DNA of 64,000 nucleotides from Pseudomonas sp. CFBP 13711 (GCF_014842265.1 NZ_JACYVI010000006.1:186001-250000); one strand, 5' to 3'. Numbered from the stretch's first letter, positions 23,472-32,562 are shown. Notes: generated by a model not told the origin, from the sequence alone. Numbers and translations: made by a program.

Positions 23472-23699
23472 ATGGTCAAGCCATTACCGCTGTTGATCAT
23501 GGCGGGTTTGCTGGTCGGCTGCGCAAGCAAGCCTGAAGCGGAGACGGCGTCCAGCGCGGCACCGGGATTGCTTCAGGTCAGCTGCTATCAGGCGGGCTGG
23601 CAGGCGGAAACCGTACCGATCGTTTACAAGCGTGGCGGGCCTGAGGTCTGGGAAAAATACGAATTCATGCCTGCCATGGGACCAGTCCCCTGTCACTGA
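23472..23699 (+). CDS. Small predicted lipoprotein
   Basis: Protein of 75 residues with a short lipoprotein signal peptide; the lipobox is LLVGCAS, predicting lipidation of the Cys at about residue 17. The mature part is short, with QVSCYQAGWQAE and a C-terminal PVPCH, so two further Cys could pair. No known domain recognised. The ATG at 23472 follows AGGGGAG and is preferred to a GTG at 23457. It follows pgk closely and is probably part of the same transcript. P. aeruginosa has small genes at the same place between pgk and fba. Confidence 0.72.
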   Translation: MVKPLPLLIMAGLLVGCASKPEAETASSAAPGLLQVSCYQAGWQAETVPIVYKRGGPEVWEKYEFMPAMGPVPCH

Positions 23700-23809
23700 T
23701 TTTCAGTCGACCACTGATTCTCAGCTGACGGTGCGCCGGAATACAGGAACAGCATTGCCCCTGCCATGATCGACATCCGTCGCGCGATGCAGGCGATTCA
23801 GGAGTAGTA

Positions 23810-24133
23810 ATGAAAGGCTTGTTAGCCCTTGCGACACTGATGCTGCTGAGCGGTTGCGCCAGCATGAAGGCTTCGGAACCGGCAGCCCCCTGGACCCATT
23901 GGGTCTGCGACAGCAAAGCCGAGATTTTCTGGAAGTACGCCGATGCCGCTAAGAAAGAGGTCGATGTACGCCTCAATCAGAGCGAGCAGGTATTCCGTCT
24001 GCAAGCGTCGCCCGGAGCTTCCGGCGCGCTCTACAGTAACGGCGTGCTGGCGTTCGACAACAAAGGCAGCGAAGGCCTGGTCTACTGGGACGCTACCAAC
24101 GATTTGATCGGTCGTGGCTGCAAGGCGCCGTAA
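23810..24133 (+). CDS. MliC-like lipoprotein (possible C-type lysozyme inhibitor)
   Basis: Lipoprotein of 107 residues. The signal peptide ends in the lipobox LLSGCAS (Cys at about 16). The mature domain has WVCDSKAEIFWKYAD, VDVRLNQSEQVFRLQ, ASGALYSNG and LAFDNKGSEGLVYWD ending in GRGCKAP. This resembles the eight-stranded MliC/PliC fold, with a Cys near each end that can form the family disulfide. If correct, it sits in the outer membrane and protects peptidoglycan from host lysozyme. The ATG is preceded by GGAGTA. Family call by pattern only. Confidence 0.75.
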   Translation: MKGLLALATLMLLSGCASMKASEPAAPWTHWVCDSKAEIFWKYADAAKKEVDVRLNQSEQVFRLQASPGASGALYSNGVLAFDNKGSEGLVYWDATNDLIGRGCKAP

Positions 24134-24254
24134 AGGGCCGAGCAGTTCGAGCGAGGCTGCACCGGGACGATGACTGAGCAATCGACCCCTATAATTTGAA
24201 TAGCCGCCAATACGGCACGCACGATTAACGACCCCACCGGGAGAGAGACAGACA

Positions 24255-25319
24255 ATGGCACTTATCAGCATGCGCCAGATGTTGGACCACGCAGCCGAAT
24301 TCGGTTACGGCGTCCCTGCATTCAACGTGAATAACCTGGAACAAATGCGCGCCATTATGGAAGCGGCCGACAAGACCGATTCTCCGGTGATCGTTCAGGC
24401 TTCGGCCGGTGCGCGCAAATACGCTGGCGCCCCGTTCCTGCGCCACCTGATCCTGGCGGCAATCGAAGAATTCCCGCACATCCCGGTGGTCATGCACCAG
24501 GACCACGGCACCAGTCCGGCCATCTGCCAACGTTCCATCCAGCTGGGCTTCAGCTCGGTCATGATGGACGGTTCGCTGCGCGAAGACGGCAAAAGCCCTG
24601 CGGACTACGAGTACAACGTTCGCGTGACGCAGGAAACCGTCGCCATGGCTCACGCCTGCGGCGTTTCGGTTGAGGGCGAACTGGGCGTTCTGGGTTCGCT
24701 GGAAACCGGCATGGCCGGTGAAGAAGACGGCGTCGGCGCAGAAGGCATGCTGGATCACAGCCAGATGTTGACCGACCCGGAAGAAGCAGCTGATTTCGTC
24801 AAGAAAACCCAGGTCGATGCCTTGGCCATCGCCATTGGCACCAGCCACGGCGCTTACAAGTTCACCAAGCCGCCTACCGGCGACATTCTGGCGATCGAGC
24901 GCATCAAAGAAATCCACAAGCGCATCCCGAACACCCACCTGGTGATGCACGGTTCTTCTTCCGTTCCGCAGGAATGGCTGAAAATCATCAACGAGTTCGG
25001 CGGCGACATCAAAGAAACCTACGGCGTGCCGGTCGAAGAAATCGTTGAAGGCATCAAGCACGGCGTGCGCAAGGTCAACATCGACACCGACCTGCGTCTG
25101 GCGTCCACCGGTGCCATCCGCGAGTTCATGGCGAAAAACCCGAGCGAGTTCGACCCACGCAAGTACCTGGCAAAAACTGTATCGGCCATGCGCGACGTGT
25201 GTATCGCCCGTTACGAAGCATTCGGCACCGCCGGCAACGCCTCCAAGATCAAGCCGATCTCTCTGGAGAAGATGTTCGAGCGTTATGCCAAGGGCGAGCT
25301 GAACGCCAAAGTGAACTGA
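24255..25319 (+). CDS. fba: Class II fructose-1,6-bisphosphate aldolase
   Basis: Zinc-dependent aldolase of 354 residues joining dihydroxyacetone phosphate and glyceraldehyde 3-phosphate; in pseudomonads it serves mainly gluconeogenesis. It begins [27 protein letters not shown] and has the zinc motif [28 protein letters not shown], and [19 protein letters not shown] stretch precedes the ATG. It ends the tkt-epd-pgk-lipoprotein gene run and is followed by a clear terminator. Confidence 0.96.
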   Translation: MALISMRQMLDHAAEFGYGVPAFNVNNLEQMRAIMEAADKTDSPVIVQASAGARKYAGAPFLRHLILAAIEEFPHIPVVMHQDHGTSPAICQRSIQLGFSSVMMDGSLREDGKSPADYEYNVRVTQETVAMAHACGVSVEGELGVLGSLETGMAGEEDGVGAEGMLDHSQMLTDPEEAADFVKKTQVDALAIAIGTSHGAYKFTKPPTGDILAIERIKEIHKRIPNTHLVMHGSSSVPQEWLKIINEFGGDIKETYGVPVEEIVEGIKHGVRKVNIDTDLRLASTGAIREFMAKNPSEFDPRKYLAKTVSAMRDVCIARYEAFGTAGNASKIKPISLEKMFERYAKGELNAKVN

Positions 25320-25346
25320 TCGTTTTCTGATCGATTTGCAGCAATG

Positions 25347-25377
25347 AAGAAGCCCGCAGCGATGCGGGCTTTTTTGT
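25347..25377 (+). terminator. Rho-independent terminator after fba
   Basis: AGCCCGCA and TGCGGGCT form the stem with a four-base loop, followed by a run of T. This closes the tkt-fba gene run. Confidence 0.92.
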
Positions 25378-25395
25378 GGCTGTGATTCGCGAAGG

Positions 25396-25869
25396 TTATT
25401 TCGGCAGTCCGATGACTCGGCCGACATACATTGGGTCAGGCTGGTCACGCTGTGCTTCAGTAAACAATCGCAACGCCTGCAGTGACGTTTCGCTGAACGG
25501 CGCCGACTTCGGCCCGGCGGCCAGATCCACATGCAACAGCATCTGCTCGCTCGCTGCCAACTCGACATCCCCTTCTGCTTTGTAAAGCCCGTGATAAAGC
25601 TGCACCCGCTTGCGGTCGTGTCCGATGATTTGCGTACGCACTTCCACCACTTCCCCGAGCTTCACTTCGTGCAGGAAGTTGATATGTGCTTCGAGCGTGA
25701 ACAGCGAGTGGCCGCTCGCGTCCCGATCGTCACTGGCGAGGCCGATTCGGTCCATGAAGGCGTCTGTGGCGAAGCTGAAAATCAGTAAATAAAAGGCATC
25801 GCGGAGGTGACCGTTGTAGTCCACCCAATCGGCGAGGACCGGGGTTTTGAAGGTAATAAGCGCTGGCAT
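25396..25869 (-). CDS. cdhB: Betainyl-CoA thioesterase, 4HBT hotdog family
   Basis: Hotdog-fold thioesterase of 157 residues with the 4-hydroxybenzoyl-CoA thioesterase pattern WVDYNGHLRDAFYL (catalytic Asp at about 17). It lies next to carnitine dehydrogenase and the dehydrocarnitine cleavage enzyme, matching the P. aeruginosa carnitine locus in which this thioesterase releases glycine betaine from betainyl-CoA. The function is taken from that locus; the fold is clear from sequence. Confidence 0.85.
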   Translation of the reverse strand: MPALITFKTPVLADWVDYNGHLRDAFYLLIFSFATDAFMDRIGLASDDRDASGHSLFTLEAHINFLHEVKLGEVVEVRTQIIGHDRKRVQLYHGLYKAEGDVELAASEQMLLHVDLAAGPKSAPFSETSLQALRLFTEAQRDQPDPMYVGRVIGLPK

Positions 25870-25911
25870 AGGATTCCCATGGCTGAAATATTGGTGAGCT
25901 GAACGGGCCTA

Positions 25912-26064
25912 TTCGTGAGCAAGCTCACTCTCACAGGTCTTGCGTGAACCCATGCAGGACCGGCTTTATCCGGGAAGACGGCAAGCGCCACACCGCGAAA
26001 TTTCGGGTGCACATCAACAGTATTTCCCGATCTCCTGGAGGAGTGAGCTTGCTCGCGAAGGCCC
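25912..26064. repeat. Cluster of partial REP units
   Basis: Single, degenerate units of two REP families lie close together: GTGAGCAAGCTCACTCTCAC near 25915, ACCGGCTTTATCCGG near 25956, and GAGTGAGCTTGCTCGCGAA near 26041. They lie between cdhA and cdhB. Confidence 0.7.
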
Positions 26065-26091
26065 TAGTTCAGACGATAGGGCACTGGCGTA

Positions 26092-27057
26092 TCAGTCCTC
26101 AAACGCCATCCCATGCTTGGCCTTGGTGGTTTTCACCACTTCAATCACCGCCAGCAGGCAGTCATCGCGATACCGCTCCAACGCCGCAATGCTGTGGCTA
26201 CCGAGCTGATCCGAGGTGCCATCAACCACATCGTCGATCAGCTTGTCGGTCAGCTCGGGCGCCGGGAGATAGGTCCACGGCAACTGCAGCGCCGGGCCGA
26301 ATTGCGCCATGAAGTGGCGCATGCCCGCATCGCCGCCGGCCAGGGTGTACGTCAGAAAGGTGCCCATGAACGACCAGCGCAGACCGGCGCCGAATCGGAT
26401 CGCGTCGTCGATTTCGCCTGTGGTCGCCACGCCATCGTTGACCAGATGCAGCGCCTCACGCCACAGCGCTTCCAGCAAGCGATCCGCAATAAAACCAGGG
26501 ACTTCCTTGCGCACATGCAGAGGGCGCATGCCGAGTGATTCATAGACCTGAATCGCTGCCTGCACCGCTTCTGGCGCAGTGTTTTTGCCGCCGACCACTT
26601 CCACCAGTGGCAGCAGATAAACCGGATTGAACGGATGACCCACCACGCAGCGTTCCGGATGCGTGGCGCTCTCGTAAAACTCCGACGGCAGCAGGCCGGA
26701 GGTGCTGGAACCAATGATTGCGTCAGGCTTGGCCGCCGCGCTGATCTTGCTGTGCAGATCCAGCTTGAGGTCAAGACGCTCCGGGGCGCTTTCCTGAATG
26801 AAGTCGGCGTCGCGAACGCATTCTTCGATGGTGTCGACGAAGCGCAGACGTTCCTGGGAGGCGCCCGAAGCTAGGCCTTTTTGTTCAAGGGCCGGCCACG
26901 CGTTGGCGACGCGTTTGCGCAGCGCGGCTTCCGCTCCCGGCGCCGGGTCCCAAGCCATGACATCCAGGCCGTGAGCCAGCGCGCGCGCCACCCAGCCGCT
27001 GCCAATGACACCGCTGCCCAAGGCCGCGAAGGTTTTGATGGTGGTAATGAAGGTCAT
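26092..27057 (-). CDS. cdhA: L-carnitine dehydrogenase
   Basis: NAD-dependent dehydrogenase of 321 residues in the 3-hydroxyacyl-CoA dehydrogenase superfamily, oxidising L-carnitine to 3-dehydrocarnitine. The Rossmann motif is near the N-terminus ([21 protein letters not shown]). The family's catalytic region appears as [21 protein letters not shown], followed by [21 protein letters not shown] and the C-terminal helical domain. Neighbouring cdhB and cdhC support carnitine as substrate. Confidence 0.92.
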   Translation of the reverse strand: MTFITTIKTFAALGSGVIGSGWVARALAHGLDVMAWDPAPGAEAALRKRVANAWPALEQKGLASGASQERLRFVDTIEECVRDADFIQESAPERLDLKLDLHSKISAAAKPDAIIGSSTSGLLPSEFYESATHPERCVVGHPFNPVYLLPLVEVVGGKNTAPEAVQAAIQVYESLGMRPLHVRKEVPGFIADRLLEALWREALHLVNDGVATTGEIDDAIRFGAGLRWSFMGTFLTYTLAGGDAGMRHFMAQFGPALQLPWTYLPAPELTDKLIDDVVDGTSDQLGSHSIAALERYRDDCLLAVIEVVKTTKAKHGMAFED

Positions 27058-27088
27058 GTCGGTTACTCGAAAAAGTGTCGAAGCCCTT

Positions 27089-27176
27089 GTGGGAGTGAGC
27101 TTGCTCGCGATAGCTATTCATCTGTGCGGCATGTGTGACTGACCCACCGCCATCGCGAGCAAGCTCACTCCTGCAC
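27089..27176. repeat. REPIN inside the carnitine operon
   Basis: GTGGGAGTGAGCTTGCTCGC is paired with an inverted copy ending CACTCCTGCAC. It sits between cdhC and cdhA, genes expected to share a transcript. Confidence 0.88.
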
Positions 27177-27195
27177 GGTAGGATTTATGTGGAGA

Positions 27196-28083
27196 TCAAA
27201 ACCGCTTTTTCAGCCCCATCTTCACGCGGCCCTCGGCCGGGGTCAGAACCCGGGCGCCCAGGCGGCTCAGAATCTCGCTGGCCCGCTCGACCAGTGCGCC
27301 GTTGCTGGCGAGCACACCTTTATCGAGCCAGATGTTGTCCTCCAGACCGACCCGCACGTTGCCGCCGAGCAATACCGCCTGCGCAGCCATCGGCATTTGC
27401 ATGCGGCCGATACCAAAGGCGGCCCAGACTGCATCGGCAGGCAAGTTGTCGACCATGGCCTTCATGGTGGTGGTGTCCGCCGGCGCGCCCCACGGAATAC
27501 CCAGGCACAGCTGAAACAGCGGGTTGTCCAGCAAGCCTTCTTTCATCATCTGTTTGGCGAACCACAGGTGGCCGGTGTCAAAAATCTCCAGCTCCGCTTT
27601 TACCCCCAGCTCTTGAATACGCTTGGCCCCGGCCCGCAGTTGCGCGGGCGTGGACACGTAAATGGTGTCGCCATCGCCGAAGTTGAGGGTGCCGCAATCC
27701 AGCGTGCAGATTTCCGGCAGCAGCGCTTCGACATGCGCAAGGCGGGTCAGCGGACCGACCAGATCGGTACCGGGACCAAAGTCGGTCGGACGTTCGCCCG
27801 GGCCGATTTCCAGATCGCCGCCCATGCCTGCCGTCAGGTTGACGATGATGTCGATGTCGGCTTCACGGATGCGGTCCATGGTTTCGCGGTAAAGCTCGAC
27901 GTCACGGCTGAACTTGCCGGTTTCGGGATCGCGGACATGGCAGTGCACGACTGTCGCACCAGCCTTGGCGGCCTCGACTGCGGCGGCGGCAATCTGCTTG
28001 GGCGTGATCGGGACCAGGTGGCTTTTTCCGGTCGTGTCGCCAGCACCGGTCAGTGCGCAGGTGATGATGACGTCGTGATTCAT
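27196..28083 (-). CDS. cdhC: 3-dehydrocarnitine cleavage enzyme (BKACE family)
   Basis: Beta-keto acid cleavage enzyme of 295 residues using acetyl-CoA to split 3-dehydrocarnitine into acetoacetate and betainyl-CoA. It shows the BKACE start [24 protein letters not shown], the zinc pair HCHVRD, the Glu-containing [16 protein letters not shown], and [11 protein letters not shown] near the C-terminus. The ATG at 28083 was chosen as the start of homology; 21 upstream codons are leader. First gene of the cdhC-cdhA-cdhB unit, divergent from cdhR. Confidence 0.92.
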   Translation of the reverse strand: MNHDVIITCALTGAGDTTGKSHLVPITPKQIAAAAVEAAKAGATVVHCHVRDPETGKFSRDVELYRETMDRIREADIDIIVNLTAGMGGDLEIGPGERPTDFGPGTDLVGPLTRLAHVEALLPEICTLDCGTLNFGDGDTIYVSTPAQLRAGAKRIQELGVKAELEIFDTGHLWFAKQMMKEGLLDNPLFQLCLGIPWGAPADTTTMKAMVDNLPADAVWAAFGIGRMQMPMAAQAVLLGGNVRVGLEDNIWLDKGVLASNGALVERASEILSRLGARVLTPAEGRVKMGLKKRF

Positions 28084-28331
28084 GGGTGAGGTTCCTTGCA
28101 GGCCAGGCAGTGACGCGGACATTTGCATTCCGCTTTTGAGGTGCAAAGCTACGCAGCGGCGAACCCCTCAAAACGCACAGCGGCGACACGGTCTTGCACA
28201 GCAGCGACCTGTGCTGTTGCTGCCCCTCGGCAAGAGGTGTATTTGATGATCGGGCTCAAGAAACGCGATCGTGTCTGATCACTTTTCGACCAAATCGCCC
28301 ATATGCTTCGATCCTAAGGAACGCGCCAACG
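28084..28331. promoter_or_regulatory. cdhC-cdhR divergent control region with repeated CAGCGGCGA sites
   Basis: Three similar sites, CAGCGGCGA at 28154 and 28178 and CAGCAGCGA at 28199, are spaced 24 and 21 bases apart in the same orientation. Direct repeats two helical turns apart suit AraC-family regulators such as CdhR. In P. aeruginosa a carnitine-binding protein gene (caiX) lies in this position; here the genes are simply divergent. Confidence 0.6.
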
Positions 28332-29288
28332 ATGTCCCAGGATTTCTACTTTCTGCTCATGCCCGGCTTTTCGATGATGGGCTTCGTCTCGGCGCTGGAG
28401 CCGTTGCGCGTCGCCAATCGCTTCGGTGGCGAGCTGTTTCGCTGGCACATCTTGAGCGCCGACGGCGGCCCTGTGATTGCCAGCAACGGCATGTCGGTTA
28501 ACGCCGATGCGGCGCTTGAGCCGCTGAAAAAGGGTGCGACGCTGTGGGTGATGGGCAGCGTCGATCCGCTGAAGTTTTACACCGGCGCGCTGGAACACTG
28601 GCTGCGTCGGCTGGACCTGGAAGGCGTGGTTCTAGGGGCGATCGACACCGGCAGTTTCGTGCTCGCCCAAGCCGGTTTGTTGGAGGGCTATCGCCTGACC
28701 CTGCACTGGGAAGCCTTGGACGCCTTCAAGGAAACCTACCCCCGGCTGCAAGCAACACAGGAATTGTTCGAGATCGACCGGCGCCGCATTACGTCGGCCG
28801 GCGGCACGGCCTCCATCGACATGATGCTCGACCTGATCGGGCAGGCGCATGGCCCGGACATGGCGATCAAGGTCTCCGAGCAGTTCGTCCTTGGGCGCAT
28901 ACGCCAGCGCAAAGACCACCAGCGTATGCAGATCGCCACGCGCTACGGCATCAACAACAAAAAACTGGTTCAGGTGATCGGCGTCATGGAGCAGCACACC
29001 GAACCGCCGCTGAGCACGCTGGAACTGGCCGAGGGGATTCAAGTGACGCGGCGTCAGCTGGAGCGGCTCTTTCGCCTGCACCTGAACGACACGCCGAGCA
29101 ACTTCTACCTCGGCCTGCGGCTGGAAAAAGCCAGGCAACTGCTGCGCCAGAGCGATATGAGCGTGTTGGAAGTCAGCATCGCCTGCGGGTTTGAATCGCC
29201 GTCGTATTTCACCCGCAGCTACAGGGCGAGATTTGTGCTGTGCCCGAGGGAGGATCGAGGGCGCACGCGCGAGGTGAAGGCTGTTTGA
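28332..29288 (+). CDS. cdhR: AraC-family carnitine catabolism regulator CdhR
   Basis: Transcription activator of 318 residues with a class I glutamine-amidotransferase-like N-terminal domain (FYFLLMPGFSMMGFVSALEPL through GAIDTGSFVLAQAGLL) and an AraC-type double helix-turn-helix C-terminal domain (QVTRRQLERLFRLHLNDTPSNFY and LEVSIACGFESPSYFTRSYRARF). The GATase-1-like AraC architecture and position next to cdhC identify CdhR, which activates carnitine genes with carnitine as inducer in P. aeruginosa. The ATG at 28332 follows AAGGAA. Confidence 0.9.
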   Translation: MSQDFYFLLMPGFSMMGFVSALEPLRVANRFGGELFRWHILSADGGPVIASNGMSVNADAALEPLKKGATLWVMGSVDPLKFYTGALEHWLRRLDLEGVVLGAIDTGSFVLAQAGLLEGYRLTLHWEALDAFKETYPRLQATQELFEIDRRRITSAGGTASIDMMLDLIGQAHGPDMAIKVSEQFVLGRIRQRKDHQRMQIATRYGINNKKLVQVIGVMEQHTEPPLSTLELAEGIQVTRRQLERLFRLHLNDTPSNFYLGLRLEKARQLLRQSDMSVLEVSIACGFESPSYFTRSYRARFVLCPREDRGRTREVKAV

Positions 29289-29302
29289 TGCTCAATTATG
29301 GT

Positions 29303-29326
29303 GAATTATAGTCGCGACTATAATTC
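29303..29326. repeat. Perfect 24-bp palindrome after cdhR
   Basis: GAATTATAGTCG is followed directly by its exact complement, with no loop. It lies 14 bases past the cdhR stop. It is AT-rich at the edges with a TCGCGA centre, unlike the REP families here. Possible operator or recombination site; function unknown. Confidence 0.6.
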
Positions 29327-29383
29327 GGTATAAATGACCCGGCGGGCGGCTTTCGTCTTCTTCTTCAGGCTCCGGCTCGTTCA

Positions 29384-29476
29384 GTAGGACCGGCTTCAGC
29401 CGGGAATAGGCCCGGTTGAGCACCCTCAGTTTAAGGTGGTGGCGCCTGACGCCTTCCCGGCTAAAGCCGGTCCTAC
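29384..29476. repeat. REP pair of the CCGGCTTTAGCCGG type
   Basis: GTAGGACCGGCTTCAGCCGG is paired with an inverted copy ending CCGGTCCTAC. It lies between convergent cdhR and the DUF3010-like gene. Confidence 0.88.
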
Positions 29477-29529
29477 AGTCGGATTTAACCCCGGCCCACC
29501 ACCGAGCAAGCGATCGGATGCAGACCTTT

Positions 29530-29949
29530 CTACTTGGTCTTCATCAACGCCGAACACGCCGCTTTGTACGCCTCGTGCTGATACTTGTTCAGTGCTGCGG
29601 GCAGTTCAAAGCTGTGCTTCTTCATCTGAGCATTAATGGTCTGGGGCGACAGCAGGATGACGTCGCAGTCTTCCAGCAGCTGAAAGATGGTCTCGATCTT
29701 GAACGTCGTCGGGCCGCCGGCGAATTCGCCTTTCTTGCTGCGCTTTTTGATCGCGATATGACCAATGCCGTTATCACGCACGAACGCCTCGATCTGGCGA
29801 GCGAACGCTTTCACGTTGACGGCTTCATCGTCGTCTTCGAGTGCGATCTTTTTGGTCGGCAGTGGGATGTGTTCGAGCGCGCCAGATGCGCGAGTGGCGA
29901 CAGCGAAGATGGCCTCGCTGCCTTTGATTTCTACGCCGCAGATGTTCAT
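29530..29949 (-). CDS. DUF3010-family conserved protein
   Basis: Soluble protein of 139 residues starting MNICGVEIKGSEAIFAVA, with ALEDDDEAVNVKAFARQIEAF, IAIKKRSKKGEFAGGPTTFKIE and a C-terminal Lys-rich helix. It resembles the DUF3010 family. The opening strand with an acidic residue, and the later GEFAGGP turn, recall RNase-H-like folds, but that is only an impression. No clear operon partner. Confidence 0.72.
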   Translation of the reverse strand: MNICGVEIKGSEAIFAVATRASGALEHIPLPTKKIALEDDDEAVNVKAFARQIEAFVRDNGIGHIAIKKRSKKGEFAGGPTTFKIETIFQLLEDCDVILLSPQTINAQMKKHSFELPAALNKYQHEAYKAACSALMKTK

Positions 29950-29996
29950 GTGCCTACCTTGAGCTCGGGAAGGGCGTCAGGGTAGCGCATTCGGGA

Positions 29997-30401
29997 TCAC
30001 TCAGACTGCGCGACGGTGTCCAGATACTCCGATCGTTCGTCGCTGGCGCGGGTCAGGCAATCGTTCTGATCGATGTTGAATTCCTTGGTGCCGGGCTTGG
30101 CCGGAAACACCTCGACTGCGCAGTCCGCGTCACGCAGTTTTTTCCAGGCTTCCTGAGCGGCCTTGAGTTTGGTGGCGAATTCCTCGGCCTGGGCCTTATT
30201 CGCCCCGAACTGCGTCTGCACGCGCTCAAGCACGTTCTGCACATTCTCGGTCAGCAACTTCTCCGCCGTATCGCGGGTGTATACCGAGCACTCAAGCGTC
30301 TGCTGATCTTCTTCAAGGCCCTCACAGGGGTCGGCGGCCGGAGTGGCTGCTGCGTGTGCGCCTGTCGCGAATAGAGCCAGAGCCAGAAACATGGTTTTCA
30401 T
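29997..30401 (-). CDS. LprI-like exported protein (DUF1311 type)
   Basis: Exported protein of 134 residues. The signal peptide is about residues 1-18 (TGAHA/AAT). The mature part has the pattern PCEGLEEDQQTLECSVYTRDTAEKLL, then a helical region and KKLRDADCAVEVF and QNDCLTRASDERSEYL, with four Cys spaced as in the lysozyme-inhibitor LprI/DUF1311 family. The ATG at 30401 is preceded by GGAAAG and the signal peptide starts there. Function not firmly known. Confidence 0.75.
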   Translation of the reverse strand: MKTMFLALALFATGAHAAATPAADPCEGLEEDQQTLECSVYTRDTAEKLLTENVQNVLERVQTQFGANKAQAEEFATKLKAAQEAWKKLRDADCAVEVFPAKPGTKEFNIDQNDCLTRASDERSEYLDTVAQSE

Positions 30402-30730
30402 TAGGGCTTTCCGAGTCAGAGATGGATTGGATTCTCGCCCAAGCGCGAGGCAATGAACAGGTGTCAAATGCGGTGACCGTCCGGACGCCGTGAGCCGGCG
30501 TCGCTTGTTGACGGTTTCGACACTTTTCCAGTCGTTTTATCTCGCGATGCTTGGCCTTTTGATACGTCAAGAAGGGAGTTTTGTCGAATCTCCACTGGGT
30601 AAAAGAACCGTCCTACGGAAAAGTCTGAAATTTTCCATCAGGGTTTTTGTAGCGAGTTTCTTTGGGTAGGATCCAATCCGCGCCGTTAACCGGCACACGC
30701 AAATAACCCAGCAACTCAGGGAGAGAGCTC
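30402..30730. other. Upstream region of the hcp module
   Basis: About 330 bases between the divergent LprI-like and hcp genes. It contains a GGAAAA / TTTTCC inverted repeat with an eight-base spacer at about 30619-30638 and a GGGAGAGAG ribosome binding site before hcp. No gene seen. Confidence 0.45.
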
Positions 30731-31219
30731 ATGGCGCTCGACGCATTTATCCAATTTGACGGCATTCCGGGTGAGAGCCTCGACGACCAGCACAAGAACT
30801 GGATCGAAATCCTCGGCTATAACTTCGGTACCCATCAGAGCGCATCGGCGACCGCAACCTCGGCGGGTGGCGCCTCGTCGGGCCGGACCACTGTCACCAC
30901 ATTCAACTTTTCCAAGTTCCTTGATTCGGCAAGCGCCAAACTGATGCAAGCGAGCTGCGCAGGCCAGCATTTCAAAAAAGTAACCATCGCGGTGCACCGC
31001 GCTGGCGGCGAAAAGCTCAAGTACTTTGAGATCGTGCTAGAGGAAGTGATCATTTCTGACTACAGCCACAGTGCCACCGACGGCGTGCCCCGCGAAGTGG
31101 TGCAGCTCGATTACGGACGTATCAAAACCAACTACGTTCAGCAGCGTCGTAGCGATGGTGGTGGAGGCGGCAACGTGACGGGCGGTTGGGACCGCATCAA
31201 AAACACGATTTGCGCGTGA
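30731..31219 (+). CDS. hcp: Type VI secretion tube protein Hcp
   Basis: Hexameric tube component of the type VI secretion system, 162 residues. It begins MALDAFIQFDGIPGESLDDQ and contains WIEILGYNFGTHQSAS and YFEIVLEEVIISDYSHSA, standard Hcp1-like beta-barrel strands. No VgrG, sheath or baseplate genes are nearby, so this is an orphan hcp. Hcp proteins of this kind chaperone small effectors in the ring lumen, and the next gene ten bases downstream is a likely cargo. Confidence 0.93.
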   Translation: MALDAFIQFDGIPGESLDDQHKNWIEILGYNFGTHQSASATATSAGGASSGRTTVTTFNFSKFLDSASAKLMQASCAGQHFKKVTIAVHRAGGEKLKYFEIVLEEVIISDYSHSATDGVPREVVQLDYGRIKTNYVQQRRSDGGGGGNVTGGWDRIKNTICA

Positions 31220-31228
31220 GGGTCGTCT

Positions 31229-32188
31229 ATGTCGCGGCCTTACAGCTTCATCAATGATCAGATGCAGACCTATTTTTCTATCAAGGCAAAACTGCCGTTG
31301 GGGAGCCGCGCGGCCGATAAGTTCGATGTGCTTAATGCCCACATCCGCAATTCCACCGTAGCGGCGGGAGAAATCGTCATCGTCCCCGATGATTCAACCT
31401 CCGCGTGCACGTCTGAAGAAGCCGAACTCATGAGGCTTGCTACGATGACCCATCAGGGCCTCATCGATAACGACGCAGGAGGCGACGACTTCATCGTGGC
31501 CAACCACGAACTCATCACGCGGCTACTTGGCAATACCTCAATCGGTATCGGAATGGCTGCTGACGCTTGGGAAAAGCATCTGGAGCAGATCAAGACCACG
31601 CTCGACAGCATCGATGCCCTGCATAAGCAACACATGGCCTCGGGAACCCTGATCGAACGAAATCTGTTCTATACCAAACGCCGCCAGCTTTTCTACAAAC
31701 TCGAAAAGCTGCTGAAAGGCTTTCTTAGTCTGGGAGCAGGACTGCGGAACACAGGCTCAATCCGGCGAATGCTGGGGATCTCAACTAAAAGCTACCTGCA
31801 CACTGGCGAGATCAGACACTACGCCGAAAAAACGAGCGGCGTTGCCAAAGCGGCGAAGCTAATAAAAAGAGGAGCTTATGTGGGGATAGTTCTCGATACA
31901 GCTTCGACGGCGGTTGATATCAAGACGGCTTGCTCGACGGGCCGGGAGGATGAGTGTACGAAGGCGAAGTATGTTGAGGGGAGTAAGCTGGTTGGTAATT
32001 TAGGGGGCGCTGCGGCCGGCGCGGGAGTGGCTACTGTGATTTGCGTTACCGGGTTGGGGCTTACAACAGGTCCGGGTGCACTCGCCTGCGGTGTCATCAC
32101 TGCTGGGATATTGGGTTGGTTGGGGGGCGAGATAGGAGGTAAGGGAGGCGAGATGACGGGCGAGTTACTCTATGAGGTCTCTCAATGA
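31229..32188 (+). CDS. Putative T6SS effector with glycine-rich membrane-inserting C-terminus
   Basis: Protein of 319 residues encoded ten bases after hcp. Residues about 10-52 resemble a LysM-like module (YFSIKAKLPLGSRAADKF, then AAGEIVIVP). Residues 60-210 are mixed helix with charged segments. Residues about 254-300 are a hydrophobic Gly/Ala-rich hairpin, like the glycine-zipper regions of pore-forming toxins. No nuclease, lipase or amidase motif was seen. Hcp upstream and membrane proteins overlapping its 3' end argue for an Hcp-loaded effector acting on the inner membrane. The toxin role is inferred, not shown. Confidence 0.68.
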   Translation: MSRPYSFINDQMQTYFSIKAKLPLGSRAADKFDVLNAHIRNSTVAAGEIVIVPDDSTSACTSEEAELMRLATMTHQGLIDNDAGGDDFIVANHELITRLLGNTSIGIGMAADAWEKHLEQIKTTLDSIDALHKQHMASGTLIERNLFYTKRRQLFYKLEKLLKGFLSLGAGLRNTGSIRRMLGISTKSYLHTGEIRHYAEKTSGVAKAAKLIKRGAYVGIVLDTASTAVDIKTACSTGREDECTKAKYVEGSKLVGNLGGAAAGAGVATVICVTGLGLTTGPGALACGVITAGILGWLGGEIGGKGGEMTGELLYEVSQ

Positions 32189-32562
32189 AAGATATCGTAC
32201 CTGGCCTAGTTGCAACTTCGATAATGATCCCTGGAATCCTGAACTTATTGGTGCTGCTATTCATCACCTGGTGGGTAAGGGACGAGGTGGACAGCCGTCT
32301 TTCTCGATGTTCCATAATTGTAGATATCAAGGCCACTTTTGGTGGCTTGGGATTTATCGGAGATGTCTATAGGGTAGGCACTGTGGCGTGTATCTTAATT
32401 TTCCCTAAGCTGTTCCTCAAGCGAGGAGTCATTGATGTTCGGCAGGTAGTGGACTTTCCAAAAAAATGGAAACTATTGATCGTAGTGCCGTTTTTTCTAA
32501 ATATCATTTTTTTTACGGCCATGTTGGTGTTTCGTGCCTGGCTCTACTTTTATGATTTCTAA
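32185..32562 (+). CDS. Putative T6SS immunity protein 1 (membrane)
   Basis: Membrane protein of 125 residues overlapping the effector stop by four bases (ATGA). Hydrophobic segments lie at about residues 6-30, 64-78 and 97-120. Its second half shares the pattern GxGFxGD, PxxFLKxGxID, QVxxFPKKxK and LVFxxWxYxxDF with the product of the gene at 32743, so the two are paralogues. A small membrane protein directly coupled to a putative membrane-acting toxin is the usual immunity arrangement. Visibly AT-richer than the flanking genes. Confidence 0.65.
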   Translation: MKDIVPGLVATSIMIPGILNLLVLLFITWWVRDEVDSRLSRCSIIVDIKATFGGLGFIGDVYRVGTVACILIFPKLFLKRGVIDVRQVVDFPKKWKLLIVVPFFLNIIFFTAMLVFRAWLYFYDF

